A stretch of 11,042 nucleotides of DNA from UBA6164 sp963979005 (lineage in GTDB: Bacteria > Patescibacteriota > Gracilibacteria > BD1-5 > UBA6164), in contig CAXBVF010000034.1 of assembly GCA_963979005.1 (NCBI GenBank), positions 1 through 11,042 of the forward strand, written 5' to 3'. This document shows positions 1 to 7,457 of the stretch, one piece after another. The translations under genes were made by a program, and so were the position numbers. Positions within the stretch are counted from its first letter, which is position 1. Each line of letters opens with the position of its first letter. The notes under the pieces were generated by a model that was given only the letters and a program-made list of their open reading frames with translations, made no database searches and was not told the DNA's origin.

Positions 1-1
1 C

Positions 2-26
2 AAAAAAACTATCTATTTTTATAGAT
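2..26 (-). terminator. Rho-independent terminator closing the two-component/secreted-protein operon
   Basis: On the minus strand a 6-bp AT-only stem (ATCTAT/ATAGAT, 11-16 and 21-26, loop of four) is followed by AG and seven T residues (plus A2-8). It lies about 40 nt past the stop of the gene at 69-473. The stem is weak, but the position and U-tract fit a terminator. Confidence 0.5.
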
Positions 27-68
27 TTAATAGAACTTAAAAAAGATCTATTTTATAAAAATAATAGT

Positions 69-473
69 TTAAGTGTTAGATTTTATAACTCAAGTAAGAG
101 ATGTATAACTATAATCAATAGTTATTCAAACTATATCTGGTGGTGATATATTTCAAATTAAATCCCATTCATAAATTAATGATTTATTAAATGATAATTC
201 GACTAATCTATATTTAATTTTCTCAGAATATTTTTTATTATTTTGAGTTTGAAAATTTGAAATACTTGTAGTAACTAAATCATCATCATAACAACAAATA
301 CTTACACATTCTTCAACAGTATTTAAATCTTCATGACAATTTCATTGAGTAGACTCCATTTCCATAGATCACATTGACATGGTAGTTGAATCTCAAAAAA
401 CCATAAGTGTATTATGGAAACTCAATACTGTTAATAAAACAGTTCAGATTATGAAAGATAAAAATCTTTTCAT
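69..473 (-). CDS. Small secreted Met/Cys-rich protein of unknown function
   Basis: This 134-residue protein reads through five TGA codons as Gly. Residues 1 to about 24 form a Sec-type signal peptide: a basic start (MKRF), then a hydrophobic stretch. After it comes a short Met-rich segment (MSMGSMEMES, about residues 36-45), then a Cys cluster (one CH pair, then C-x3-CC) and an Asp-rich patch (CCYDDD). The rest is soluble, with a central basic/polar stretch and no further membrane helix. I do not recognise a family. Met-rich plus Cys/His segments often bind Cu(I) or other soft metals, and the gene follows a histidine kinase by 75 nt, so an extracytoplasmic metal- or redox-responsive role is possible. 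That is inference. The start is the first ATG before the signal peptide, and the stop is TAA. Confidence 0.8.
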
Positions 474-548
474 TTAGTATTATTATAAATAATATATTAA
501 CTAATAATAACTAAGATAGAAAATATAGCAAGAAACTATAATAATCTT

Positions 549-1793
549 TTAATATTCAACTACAAATTCAGTTCCTTCTCATATCTTACTATCAACTCTT
601 ATTTCCCAACCATACATATCTGCTATTTTTTTCACAAGAGATAATCAAATACCATGTCCATCTACGTTTCTAGACTGTTCTGACATATAAAATCTATCAA
701 ATATTTTGTCTATATCATGTTTTTTAATTCAAATTCAATTATCTTTTATTGAAAAATTATTTTTATTTAGACTAATCTCTATTTTAGCTCATTTTTTACT
801 ATATTTTATAGCATTTCATAATAAATTTGAGAATAAAATGTAAAAATATTGTTTATTAATTGTTAAAACTTTTTCATTACTATTTAGCACTTTAATTTCT
901 ATTTTTTTCTTATCTGCTTCTACTTTAAAATCTTTTATTACAGATTTTATTTCATCTTTTAATGAAATTTTTTCTGAATTATTTGATGAATTAATATTTG
1001 ATAATTCAACTAAACTTTCTATCAAATGATCTAGTTTAGTAATTTCTGTTAATCATTCTTGTATTAAATCTTTTTCATATGATTTTGTTTCCTTTATTAG
1101 CTGTAAATTTGAGTGTATAATTGCAATTGGGGTCTTTAATTCATGTCATGCATTATGAATAAAATCTTGCATATCTCTCAAGTTATTTTCAACTGGTTCT
1201 AGATTTTTTGATACAAATTTATATCAAATATAATAGAAAAATACTCCAAATAATAATGTAATAAAAACAAAACCTAATAAGTCTGTTAAATAATCTGAAA
1301 AATTATATCTTAATTTTTTTATAAATAAAATATCATAATTTATTCAAGAATCTATCAACTCTATTTTTTTTACTAGAAATCAATAATCTTGCTCAATTTT
1401 ATTATATTCTTCTTCATATAAAACATTTTCTACTAGATCTATACTTATTTCATCAACTACATTTGAAAATACTACCTCAATTTTATCTTTATTTATTATG
1501 ATAATATTTACCGGATCTTCATGAGTTACCTTTGGTACATCCATGTGAGCACCTTGTCTGATTCTAAACAATCTATTTCATATATCATAATTGTTTATAA
1601 AATCTTTTAGTGATACAAACTTGTTTTCAACTGTTGTAGTGATTGTTGAAAATGTCTTTTCTTCAGTATTTATATAATTATAATATTTAGCCGTAAAAAA
1701 AACTCATTCTAATAAAATAGCTAATGCAAAAACAAGTAGCGTAAATATTATAGTAAGTCTTTTTTTAGTATGTTTTAAACTAGAGTTATTCAT
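549..1793 (-). CDS. Membrane sensor histidine kinase (HisKA/HATPase_c)
   Basis: This 414-residue two-component sensor kinase would autophosphorylate on His and pass the phosphate to the regulator encoded just upstream. Helix 1 spans about residues 13-34, an extracytoplasmic sensor domain about 35-167, and helix 2 about 170-191. The H-box (GHELKTP) puts the phosphoacceptor at His217. The ATP-binding domain shows the N-box (SNLLGNAIKYS), G1 (DNGIGI), F-box (IFDRFYMSE), G2 (GHGIGLSLVKK) and the terminal GEGTEF strand. The Gly of the H-box, several ATP-lid glycines and the N-box Gly are TGA codons, so the standard code would destroy the gene. The start ATG overlaps the last base of the regulator's TAA (TAATG), implying translational coupling. 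The sensor domain matches no family I recognise, so the signal is unknown. Architecture is of the EnvZ/PhoR/CusS type. Confidence 0.95.
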
Positions 1794-2458
1794 TATTCAT
1801 TAATTATATATCAAAAACCCTTTTTTGTTTCTATTAATTCCCTTCAAAGTTTTTTTCTCAGGTATCATATATACACATCTACAGTTTTTGAAAACATAAA
1901 ATCTCAATCAAATTCTCACCAAACATGTTCATATATTTCTTGTCTAGATACTACTTTTCATACATTTTGTGATAAATATTTAAATAAATTGTATTCTAGC
2001 GTCGATAACTTTATTTTTTCTTTTCATTTATAAACTTGAACTTCTTGTACATCAATTATATATTCTCAAACTAAAATTTTTGTATTTGATTTATTTTTCA
2101 AGTTTCTTCTTGTTAAGGTTTTAATTCTAGCTATAAGCTCATCATAATCAAAAGGTTTAGATAAATAATCATCAGCCCCTAAATCTAATCATTCAACAAT
2201 ATCCTCCTTTGATGATCTAGAAGTTAACATTATAATTGGTACTTCTTTTCATTTTTCTCTCAAATTTTTACATACTTCTAATCAATCCATAATAGGTAAA
2301 TTGATATCCAAAATAATAACATCATAAAAATTTACTGATGCTTTATATAATCAATCTTTTCAATCAAAACTTAGATCTGATTGTATATCTTTTAGACTGA
2401 GAAATCTAACTAAATTTCTAGATAGGATTTCATTATCTTCTATTATTAATACTTTCAT
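1793..2458 (-). CDS. OmpR/PhoB-family response regulator
   Basis: This 221-residue response regulator is the cognate partner of the kinase that follows it with a 1-base overlap. The receiver domain (1 to about 120) has the acidic pair Glu7/Asp8, phosphoacceptor Asp51 (ILDINLP), Thr79 (IMLTS) and Lys101 (LSKPF). The C-terminal winged-helix domain (about 128-221) has the usual ending, with a recognition helix region (SKTVDVYIGYLRKKL) and a wing (TKKGFGYI). Glycines at conserved positions (MDG, the wing) are TGA. It starts 12 nt after the ferredoxin lipoprotein gene, so the redox protein and its putative regulator are co-transcribed. OmpR-family proteins bind head-to-tail direct repeats about 10-11 bp apart. 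Such a repeat lies upstream of this transcript at 2862-2879, suggesting autoregulation. Confidence 0.96.
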
Positions 2459-2470
2459 AATTTTATTAAA

Positions 2471-2818
2471 TTATACTATATGAATCGAATCCACTGGACA
2501 AACCTGAATAGAACTACTTACTTCTTGTGAAAGCATATTTTTTTGACTTATAACTACTGCTTTTAGAGTAGAAAAGTCCATAGCAAAGTTATCTGGAGCT
2601 ATTCTAGCACACTTTGTACATCAAATGCATTTTTCATCTATTATAAGCTCTTTTATTCAATCATCATTAGATTTTGATAAGTTTTTTGTTTTTTTAGAAT
2701 CTTTAATAGTAGCTTGTTCTTGTTTCGAGTCTTGCTCTTTAGCATTGTTTACACTAGTACATGAACTAAGCAAGTTTAAGAAAACCAATGATACGATTAA
2801 AATAGTTTGTTTATTCAT
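2471..2818 (-). CDS. Lipoprotein with one [4Fe-4S] ferredoxin domain
   Basis: This 115-residue predicted extracytoplasmic electron carrier has a lipoprotein signal peptide at residues 1-19 ending in the lipobox LLSSC, so Cys20 would be lipidated. A Lys/Ser-rich linker follows (about 21-55), then a ferredoxin domain (about 56-115). That domain has C64-x2-C67-x2-C70 and a distal Cys107 in the CPVDSI motif, the four ligands of a single [4Fe-4S] cluster. The Gly between Cys64 and Cys67 (CIGC) is a TGA codon. The gene lies between a haem membrane protein and a two-component system, so it may exchange electrons with that protein on the outer face of the membrane. An iron-sulfur protein with a Sec-type rather than twin-arginine signal is odd, because the cluster would have to be inserted outside or be protected in transit. 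The Cys pattern makes the domain call strong; the partner is inference. Confidence 0.9.
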
Positions 2819-2846
2819 TTTTAATTTTTATTTATACAACATTAAT

Positions 2847-2879
2847 AATATAGTTTTATATTAAGAATTAAGTAAGAAT
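2847..2879 (-). promoter_or_regulatory. Candidate response-regulator box and promoter for ferredoxin/two-component operon
   Basis: On the plus strand 2862-2879 reads TAAGAATTAAGTAAGAAT, two copies of TAAGAAT with an 11-bp period, the layout expected of an OmpR/PhoB-family operator. In the direction of transcription it is TTCTTAC-N4-TTCTTA, followed after 9 nt by TATATT (2847-2852), a possible -10. It overlaps the stop codon of the upstream gene. A near-identical box occurs at 10053-10070. Binding by the regulator at 1793-2458 is inferred. Confidence 0.55.
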
Positions 2880-3433
2880 TATACTTTTTTATAAATATGA
2901 GCCAAAATATAAACTATAATATAACTTGCAACTGTTACTAGAATTGATATAAGTGCTTCTGGCTTTACAAGTGCTACGTGGACAGCAGTAAAAAGGAGCA
3001 TAAAATATGATAATCTCTGAATAAGTTTCCATTTTTTTCAAAGCTTTTTTATGGAAAATATATTTGATGTTCATGTTAATATCAGTGAAATGATAAAAGC
3101 GAACATTCACCATCATAAATATCATCTAGGATCCCACATAATAGAATCAAATATAAATGTTACTGGTAAACCATTTACCAAGAAATATCATACAGTATGA
3201 GCAATAGCAAAAACCCCAGATATAATACCAAGTTCTTTTCTAAGTCTAACAGCTTGAGATAATATCTTGTACTCAGGAAATATATCACGAATAGGCCTTA
3301 TAAACAGTAGAAGTATTAAAAATCTCCATGCAAATTCTCAGTAATTTGGAAATATTGATGGATCTAATAATACTACTAGTCACAATAAAGGAAAAACCGT
3401 AAGTATAGCTTTAATTATCTTGAAATAATTCAT
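2879..3433 (-). CDS. Ferric reductase/MsrQ-like haem membrane protein
   Basis: This 184-residue polytopic protein has about six hydrophobic segments and resembles the ferric-reductase-like transmembrane superfamily (PF01794; YedZ/MsrQ). These proteins bind b-type haem and carry electrons across the membrane. Supporting features are the segment before the third helix (RKELGIISG, about 66-73) with haem-ligand candidate His79 (AIAH), and the conserved region around 130-152 (KKWKLIQRLSYF then AVH) with His152. A further His179 lies in the last helix. In MsrQ I expect a His in the loop before the fifth helix; here that position looks like Gln (IQRL), so haem number may differ. No NAD or flavin domain is attached, as in MsrQ. 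It starts 2 nt after the small upstream gene and precedes the ferredoxin lipoprotein by 60 nt, suggesting a transmembrane relay to an outer-face acceptor. No methionine sulfoxide reductase (MsrP) is nearby. Confidence 0.82.
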
Positions 3434-3435
3434 TT

Positions 3436-3588
3436 TTATATATTTTTTAATGTATTAAATATTGCTTTTGGAAAACCAATTTCTCATTCATCATGCTTTG
3501 GTCAATAAAAAAATTGTAGAGTTAATGCTCAAACAATTACTAATACAAGAGATATTTTTATAAATTTCTTTTTTTCTAGGCTTTCCAT
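3436..3588 (-). CDS. 50-residue single-helix membrane protein
   Basis: This short gene begins ATG-GAA and ends TAA two bases before the MsrQ-like gene. It encodes 50 residues: a charged N-terminus (about 1-10, three Lys), one hydrophobic helix (about 11-29), and a charged outer tail containing YGPKHDEGEIGFPKA. Three TGA codons are read as Gly. No family is recognised. The tight spacing suggests coupled translation with the haem membrane protein, so it may be a small subunit or assembly partner. It is real mainly because it is an in-frame, correctly oriented ORF that fills the space in the operon. No -10 can be assigned with confidence in the AT-only leader. Confidence 0.65.
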
Positions 3589-3628
3589 ATATTATAATTA
3601 ATAATTTATTTGTATTATTTTAATAAAT

Positions 3629-3660
3629 AAAAAAAAATAAGCTAATTTTTATAGCTTATT
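3629..3660 (-). terminator. Rho-independent terminator
   Basis: On the minus strand a 9-bp stem AATAAGCTA/TAGCTTATT (3652-3660 with 3636-3644, loop of 7) is followed by a run of nine T (plus A3629-3637). The stem begins within the stop codon of the 3656-4552 gene. It separates that gene from the redox cluster. Confidence 0.8.
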
Positions 3661-4552
3661 TAGTCTTAGGTGATTTTTTATTTAGATTTTTAGGTTTAAC
3701 TGAGAACTTATCATTTGTAACCCCCATTATTGTAATAGTATCATCATCAGTATCATCAAATGTATCATTTTTAGTAGAAGTTATCTTAAATTGAGTAGTA
3801 TCATCATCAGTAGTATCATCAATAAAAATCGCGAACTCCTCTGCTTTTTGTTCTTCTGTCATTTCTTCAAACTCTGCTGGTTTTATATATCATTCACTAT
3901 CTCAGGTTTCATCCACTAATCTTAGTTTTTTCAAATCTAATATATCTCAATATAATCTTAATAGAGTTTTTTCAAAATTTTCTCCAACTTGTTGTTCTTG
4001 TAAACAAGTTAATATTTGTTCTTCAGTAATTTCTTTAATACTAAATCAAAACTCTAATAATTTTAATCTTATTTTTCTATTTTTCAAAAATTGTACAAAA
4101 TCAGAAATTGGAAGACTTTCATTTAATAATAGTACTTCTCAAAATGATAATCATCTATTTTCTTTTTGTCTTTCTACAAATGTTACTACAGCTCTTTTAT
4201 ATTCTATAGCATTAATTTTTCATTCATCGACAAGCATTTCTCAAATTCTAAGATCTACTCATGACTCTTTTAATACTTTTATCAAATCTTCTATATTTTT
4301 TCCACATATGCTAATTGCCATATCTCAATATGTACTAACTCTTTTACTTTCTTCATTTAGAACTTTATGAACTAATTCATATGTATCAGTAATCTTTTGT
4401 CTTAAATTAGTACTAATAAACCAGGCCTCCGCTAATATATCTCAAATTTGTTCTGTTGTTTCATCTACTACTATATCATCAATTTTACTAGTAACTTTTT
4501 TTACTTTAGATTTCTTAGTAGATGTTAATTTATCAAACAATTTTTTTACCAT
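3656..4552 (-). CDS. Hypothetical cytosolic protein with Asp/Thr-rich tail, possibly GspE N-terminal-like
   Basis: This 298-residue protein has no signal peptide or membrane helix. It starts with a Lys-rich segment (about 1-25), continues as a helical, mixed-charge body (about 30-225), and ends with a low-complexity acidic stretch of Asp/Thr repeats (about 243-272) plus a basic terminus (KNLNKKSPKTK). The body contains pairs of motifs of the type 'IGEMLVDEGKI' (about residues 101-111) and 'FGEVLLLNESL' spaced roughly 35 residues apart. These recall the repeated helical units of the GspE/MshE N-terminal domain, which binds c-di-GMP or pilus motor partners. This is a weak resemblance, not an identification. 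Glycines in these motifs are mostly TGA. The gene has its own near-consensus promoter (4585-4612) and terminator, so it is a single-gene unit. Confidence 0.85.
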
Positions 4553-4560
4553 AGTTTTGT

Positions 4561-4581
4561 GTTTAATTAATATAATTAAAC
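4561..4581. promoter_or_regulatory. Perfect inverted repeat next to promoter, candidate operator
   Basis: GTTTAATTA and TAATTAAAC (9-bp arms, 3-nt spacer ATA) lie just downstream of the -10 at 4585-4590, covering the expected transcription start and first transcribed bases. The location fits a repressor site, or a 5' hairpin on the mRNA. In DNA this AT-rich, chance palindromes are common, so the call is tentative. Confidence 0.4.
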
Positions 4582-4584
4582 AGT

Positions 4585-4612
4585 ATTATAAATATAATAA
4601 CATATTTGTCAA
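4585..4612 (-). promoter_or_regulatory. Near-consensus sigma-70-type promoter for the 3656-4552 gene
   Basis: On the minus strand TTGACA (plus 4607-4612) and TATAAT (plus 4585-4590) are separated by 16 nt, both hexamers matching consensus exactly. The -10 lies 32 nt before the ATG at 4552. It is the best promoter in the window. Confidence 0.8.
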
Positions 4613-4617
4613 GTATA

Positions 4618-5355
4618 TTATTTATTTAATAGTATTTCTTCTAATTCTTCTTGAGAAATGTATTGAGCAGTGTAGTCTCCTCCTTTGTTTTCTAGATTTT
4701 TAATAAAAGCTCTCATATGATTATATGATCATTTTAATAAGTTATCATAAACACGAATTATATCTGCATCTTGTGTCCCCGCAACTAATCATCTCAAGTC
4801 CTTAATATCTAAATCTTCTATTGTAGCACCAACTTTGAGAGCATCAACTAATCCTGCATCTCATGCTGAAGTTAAATTTTTATATAATTCATCCATTTCT
4901 GTTGAAGTAAATACTCATGGAGTATCATCTTTTATAGGATCTTCAATTCAAAATTGCTCTAATAATGGTAAAACTGCACTTTTATGTTTTTCTTCTGAAT
5001 CATCTATATTTCAAAAGATATTTTGGTTATATTTATCATAAAAATAAGTATAAACATCTCTTGCTAATTTTTCTTCTTCCCTCATTAAAATAAGTCCTTC
5101 AATTTCAGCATCAGATAATGTTCAATCATTTATTTCACTAGGCATTTCTTCTGTTACTTCAGCTTCTAAATCACCAACTAAATCCTCAAATAAATCATTG
5201 GCCATTATTTCATCTACTTCCTCTATTTGTTCTATACTTATATCATTTCCTTCCATAGGTTCTATTAACACATCAATACCCTCCTCTACATCTTTTCCAC
5301 ACGAAACAACTAAAAATAATACAGATAATAATATAACTAATTTTTTGTTTAACAT
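4618..5355 (-). CDS. DUF2202 ferritin-like lipoprotein
   Basis: This 245-residue protein has a lipoprotein signal peptide (MLNKKLVILL..., lipobox LVVSC, Cys19) and an acidic linker (about 20-78), then a DUF2202 domain (PF09968; ferritin-like helical bundle) from about residue 80 to the end. Family hallmarks visible are LMREEEKLARDVY (about 90-102), the SEEKH segment (120-124) whose Glu/His would be metal ligands, LVDALKVGATIEDLDI, LLKGSYNHMRAF, and the C-terminal YTAQYISQEEL. The Gly of LLKGSYNH and of the first helix lead-in are TGA. The fold suggests diiron binding or oxygen/peroxide chemistry, but no activity is established for the family to my knowledge. Membrane anchoring places it on the outer face of the cell. 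It lies 29 nt after the exporter permease and may be read with it. Confidence 0.93.
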
Positions 5356-5384
5356 AATAATAATTTTTAAATATATAAAATAAC

Positions 5385-6572
5385 TTAACTCCTAAGAGCA
5401 TCAACTGGATCCAATTTACTAGCCTTATATGCTGGATAATATCCAAAGAACACTCATACTATAACTGAGAATGTAAAAGCTAAAATCATTCACATTGTAC
5501 TTCTGATAGTAGTCATTCAAGCATAAGTATCAATCACAGGTATTAATAATTCTCAAATCAATACTCAAACTATTCAACCTATAACAGATAAAACAACACT
5601 TTCTATCAAAAACTGGTTTAATATATCTCCTCTTTTGGCTCAAATTGACTTCAAAATTCAAATTTCTCTTGTTCTTTCAGCTACTCAAGCAAACATAACG
5701 TTCATTATTCAAATTCATGAAACTACAAGTACAATTATAGCAACAAGTGTAAGTAATAAATTCATAGTATTAGCAGAATCTTGTGCTGAAGTAACCTTTG
5801 TTCATTGATCTTTTAGTCTAAAATCATCAGTTTGTGAATCTTTTAATCTATGAGCATCCCTCAAAATAACAGTTAATTCTCACATTGCAAATTCTATACT
5901 ATCTATATCATTTGCTAATGCGGTCATTCTAGTAGATCAGGCACTTCACAAAACTGATTCAGCAGTTGTATATGGCATATAAATACTATCATCATAACTT
6001 ACAGGTCATATAGCCCCTCATGTTTCTTCTAATACTCAAACTACTTTGATTTTTTTTCTATTTATAGTAACAGTTTCTCATATAATATCTGTATCACCTG
6101 CAAATAAATCCTGAACCATTCAATATCATAAAACTGCTATTTTATCCCTATTATCAAGTGCTTCTTGAGTAAATAGTTCTCAATTTAATAATGGAAGATT
6201 TGAAACTTCAAAAATATCAGGAGTCACTCATAGAATTCATGCCTGAATAGAAGCATCAGCAGTTGAAGCCTGTAATTTACCATTAACATAAGCAGTTACA
6301 CTCTCTACATAGCTAGCTTTTTCTTTTATTAAATATACATCATCTAAATCTAGCTTAGAAGTGGTTCATTCTGTATTTACTGGATTGATTGCTATTGCAG
6401 TTACCGAAAGTGTTTTAAATTGATCTTCTATATCTTGTTGAGCTCATAATCATATTGCAATCACAAGTGAAATAGTTGATACTCCAATTATAATACCAAG
6501 GGTTGATAAGAATGTACGCAATTTATTTCAATATAATGACTCTAATGCCATTCTAATAATATCTTTTAACAT
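5385..6572 (-). CDS. MacB/FtsX-type ABC transporter permease
   Basis: This 395-residue permease of a MacB-type mechanotransmission exporter has four membrane helices. Helix 1 is at about residues 18-42 (RTFLSTLGIIIGVSTI, the classic MacB N-terminal pattern). A large extracytoplasmic MacB core domain (about 45-265) follows, then three C-terminal FtsX helices at about 271-293, 318-341 and 355-380. The cytoplasmic coupling segment AERTREIGILKSIGAKRGDI and the terminal LDPVDALRS are diagnostic of the family. The ATPase is not fused but encoded separately upstream (6737-7447), as in LolCDE-like and Gram-positive MacB-type systems. Most glycines are TGA. A repeat element of about 115 bp separates it from the ATPase gene, which could disturb co-expression. 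Substrate is unknown. Confidence 0.95.
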
Positions 6573-6604
6573 ATTTTTAATTTTTAATAATGTACAATTG
6601 TTTT

Positions 6605-6719
6605 AATCCCTCCCCTCGTTCCTCGGTACTCCCTTTTCCAAAGGGAGATTTATTTACTATTTGAAAAATTTATTCCCTTTCTCCCTTTTCCAAAGGGAGT
6701 ACCCGCAGGGGGAGGGATT
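6605..6719. repeat. MITE-like composite inverted repeat
   Basis: The outer arms are AATCCCTCCCC (6605-6615) and GGGGAGGGATT (6709-6719). Inside, GGTACTCCCTTT on the left is mirrored by AAAGGGAGTACC on the right. Each half also carries a complete 19-bp hairpin unit, CTCCCTTT-TCC-AAAGGGAG (6629-6647 and 6681-6699), in direct orientation. The element is G/C-rich in an AT-rich genome, has no ORF, and lies between two genes of one operon. This suggests a small non-autonomous mobile or REP-like element. The flanks are TTTTAA and TTTAAA, with no clear target duplication. Confidence 0.75.
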
Positions 6720-6736
6720 TAAAAATATAGACAAAA

Positions 6737-7447
6737 CTATTCATCTTCTAATTCATAATTACAATCTGTTACTTTTCCATCTTCTAGAAAAATTATCCTG
6801 TCAGCAGCTCTAGCAACTTCTGGTGTATGTGTTACCATAACTATAGTTTTTCAATCAGTTTTTAAAGATTTAATAAGCTCTATTACTTCATGAGTAGTTA
6901 CAGTATCAAGTGCTCAAGTTGGTTCATCAGCAAGTAATATTTCTGGATCATTTATTAAACTTCTAGCAATTGAAACTCTCTGCTGTTGACCTCATGATAA
7001 TTCTCATGGTTTATTTACTAATTTATCTCATAATCATACTTTTTTTAGCAACTCTTCTCATTTTTTTAACCTTTCAACTTCTGGTGTTCAATGGTATAAT
7101 GCTGGTAATTCTACATTTTGGAGAGCAGATAGTCTAGGTAGTAGATTAAATTGTTGAAAAATAAATCACATTTTTTTATTTCTAATAAAAGCCAGAATAT
7201 CTTCTTCTTTTACAGCTCAAATATCATCTCATTCTAAATGATACGATCCTGCACTAAGAGGATGTAAACATGCAATTATATTTAAAAGAGTTGATTTTCA
7301 TCATCAACTCTCTCACATAAGTGCAACAAATTCTCATTCCTTAATTTCAAGATTTATTCATTTCAAAACCTCTATTTCCTCTCAATTATCAAGAAAATAT
7401 GATTTATGTACATTCTCCAGTTTTATTATAGTTTCTTTTTTCTTCAT
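6737..7447 (-). CDS. MacB/LolD-type ABC transporter ATPase
   Basis: This 236-residue ATP-binding subunit would drive the MacB-type permease encoded downstream. All motifs are present: Walker A GESGGGKST (45-53), Q-loop IFQQFNLLP (about 96-104), signature LSGGQQQRV (150-158), Walker B ILLADEP (170-176), D-loop ALD and H-loop His207 (VTHTPE). Length and the LPxLSALQNVELPALY region fit the LolD/MacB branch. The gene is a clear proof of UGA=Gly: Gly48-49-50 of Walker A are three consecutive TGA codons, and the first Gly of the signature is TGA. By my count 18 of 21 glycines are TGA. It begins 10 nt after the MacA-like gene, so the two are co-translated from one message. Confidence 0.97.
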
Positions 7448-7457
7448 TTGTTATATT

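Noticed and set aside
35..75. Second possible hairpin ACTTAAA...TTTAAGT past the secreted-protein gene
   Set aside because: It has a long imperfect loop, overlaps the stop codon and has no T-run directly after it. The hairpin at 11-26 fits better as terminator.
3..161. Open plus-strand frame from the left edge, possibly the end of a transposase
   Set aside because: It overlaps the secreted-protein gene on the other strand and its translation shows no recognisable motif.
816..1571. Fragments of a broken kinase gene, suggesting a pseudogene
   Set aside because: The apparent stops are TGA at conserved Gly positions. With UGA=Gly the kinase is one intact 414-residue frame.
1798..1800. Alternative ATG for the histidine kinase
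   Set aside because: This ATG meets TAA after four codons. The ATG at 1791-1793 gives the membrane helix and the 1-base overlap with the regulator.
2625..2864. Plus-strand ORF of 79 codons
   Set aside because: It lies antisense to the ferredoxin lipoprotein gene, whose Cys motifs and signal peptide are clear. Its translation shows no motif.
2889..3125. Minus-strand 78-codon ORF in another frame
   Set aside because: It is a shadow of the MsrQ-like gene. The Cys-rich look of its translation comes from reading the wrong frame.
3591..3596. TATAAT as promoter of the 50-residue protein gene
   Set aside because: It is only 2 nt from the ATG, so transcription would start inside the gene. It is probably chance in AT-only DNA.
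3721..3830. Tandem TATCATCATC-like repeats as a CRISPR array
   Set aside because: The units are short, imperfect and in frame, encoding the Asp/Thr tail. There are no spacers or cas genes.
4835..5383. Two plus-strand ORFs opposite the DUF2202 gene
   Set aside because: They are antisense to a gene with a full family match and have Ser/Ile-rich translations typical of shadow frames.
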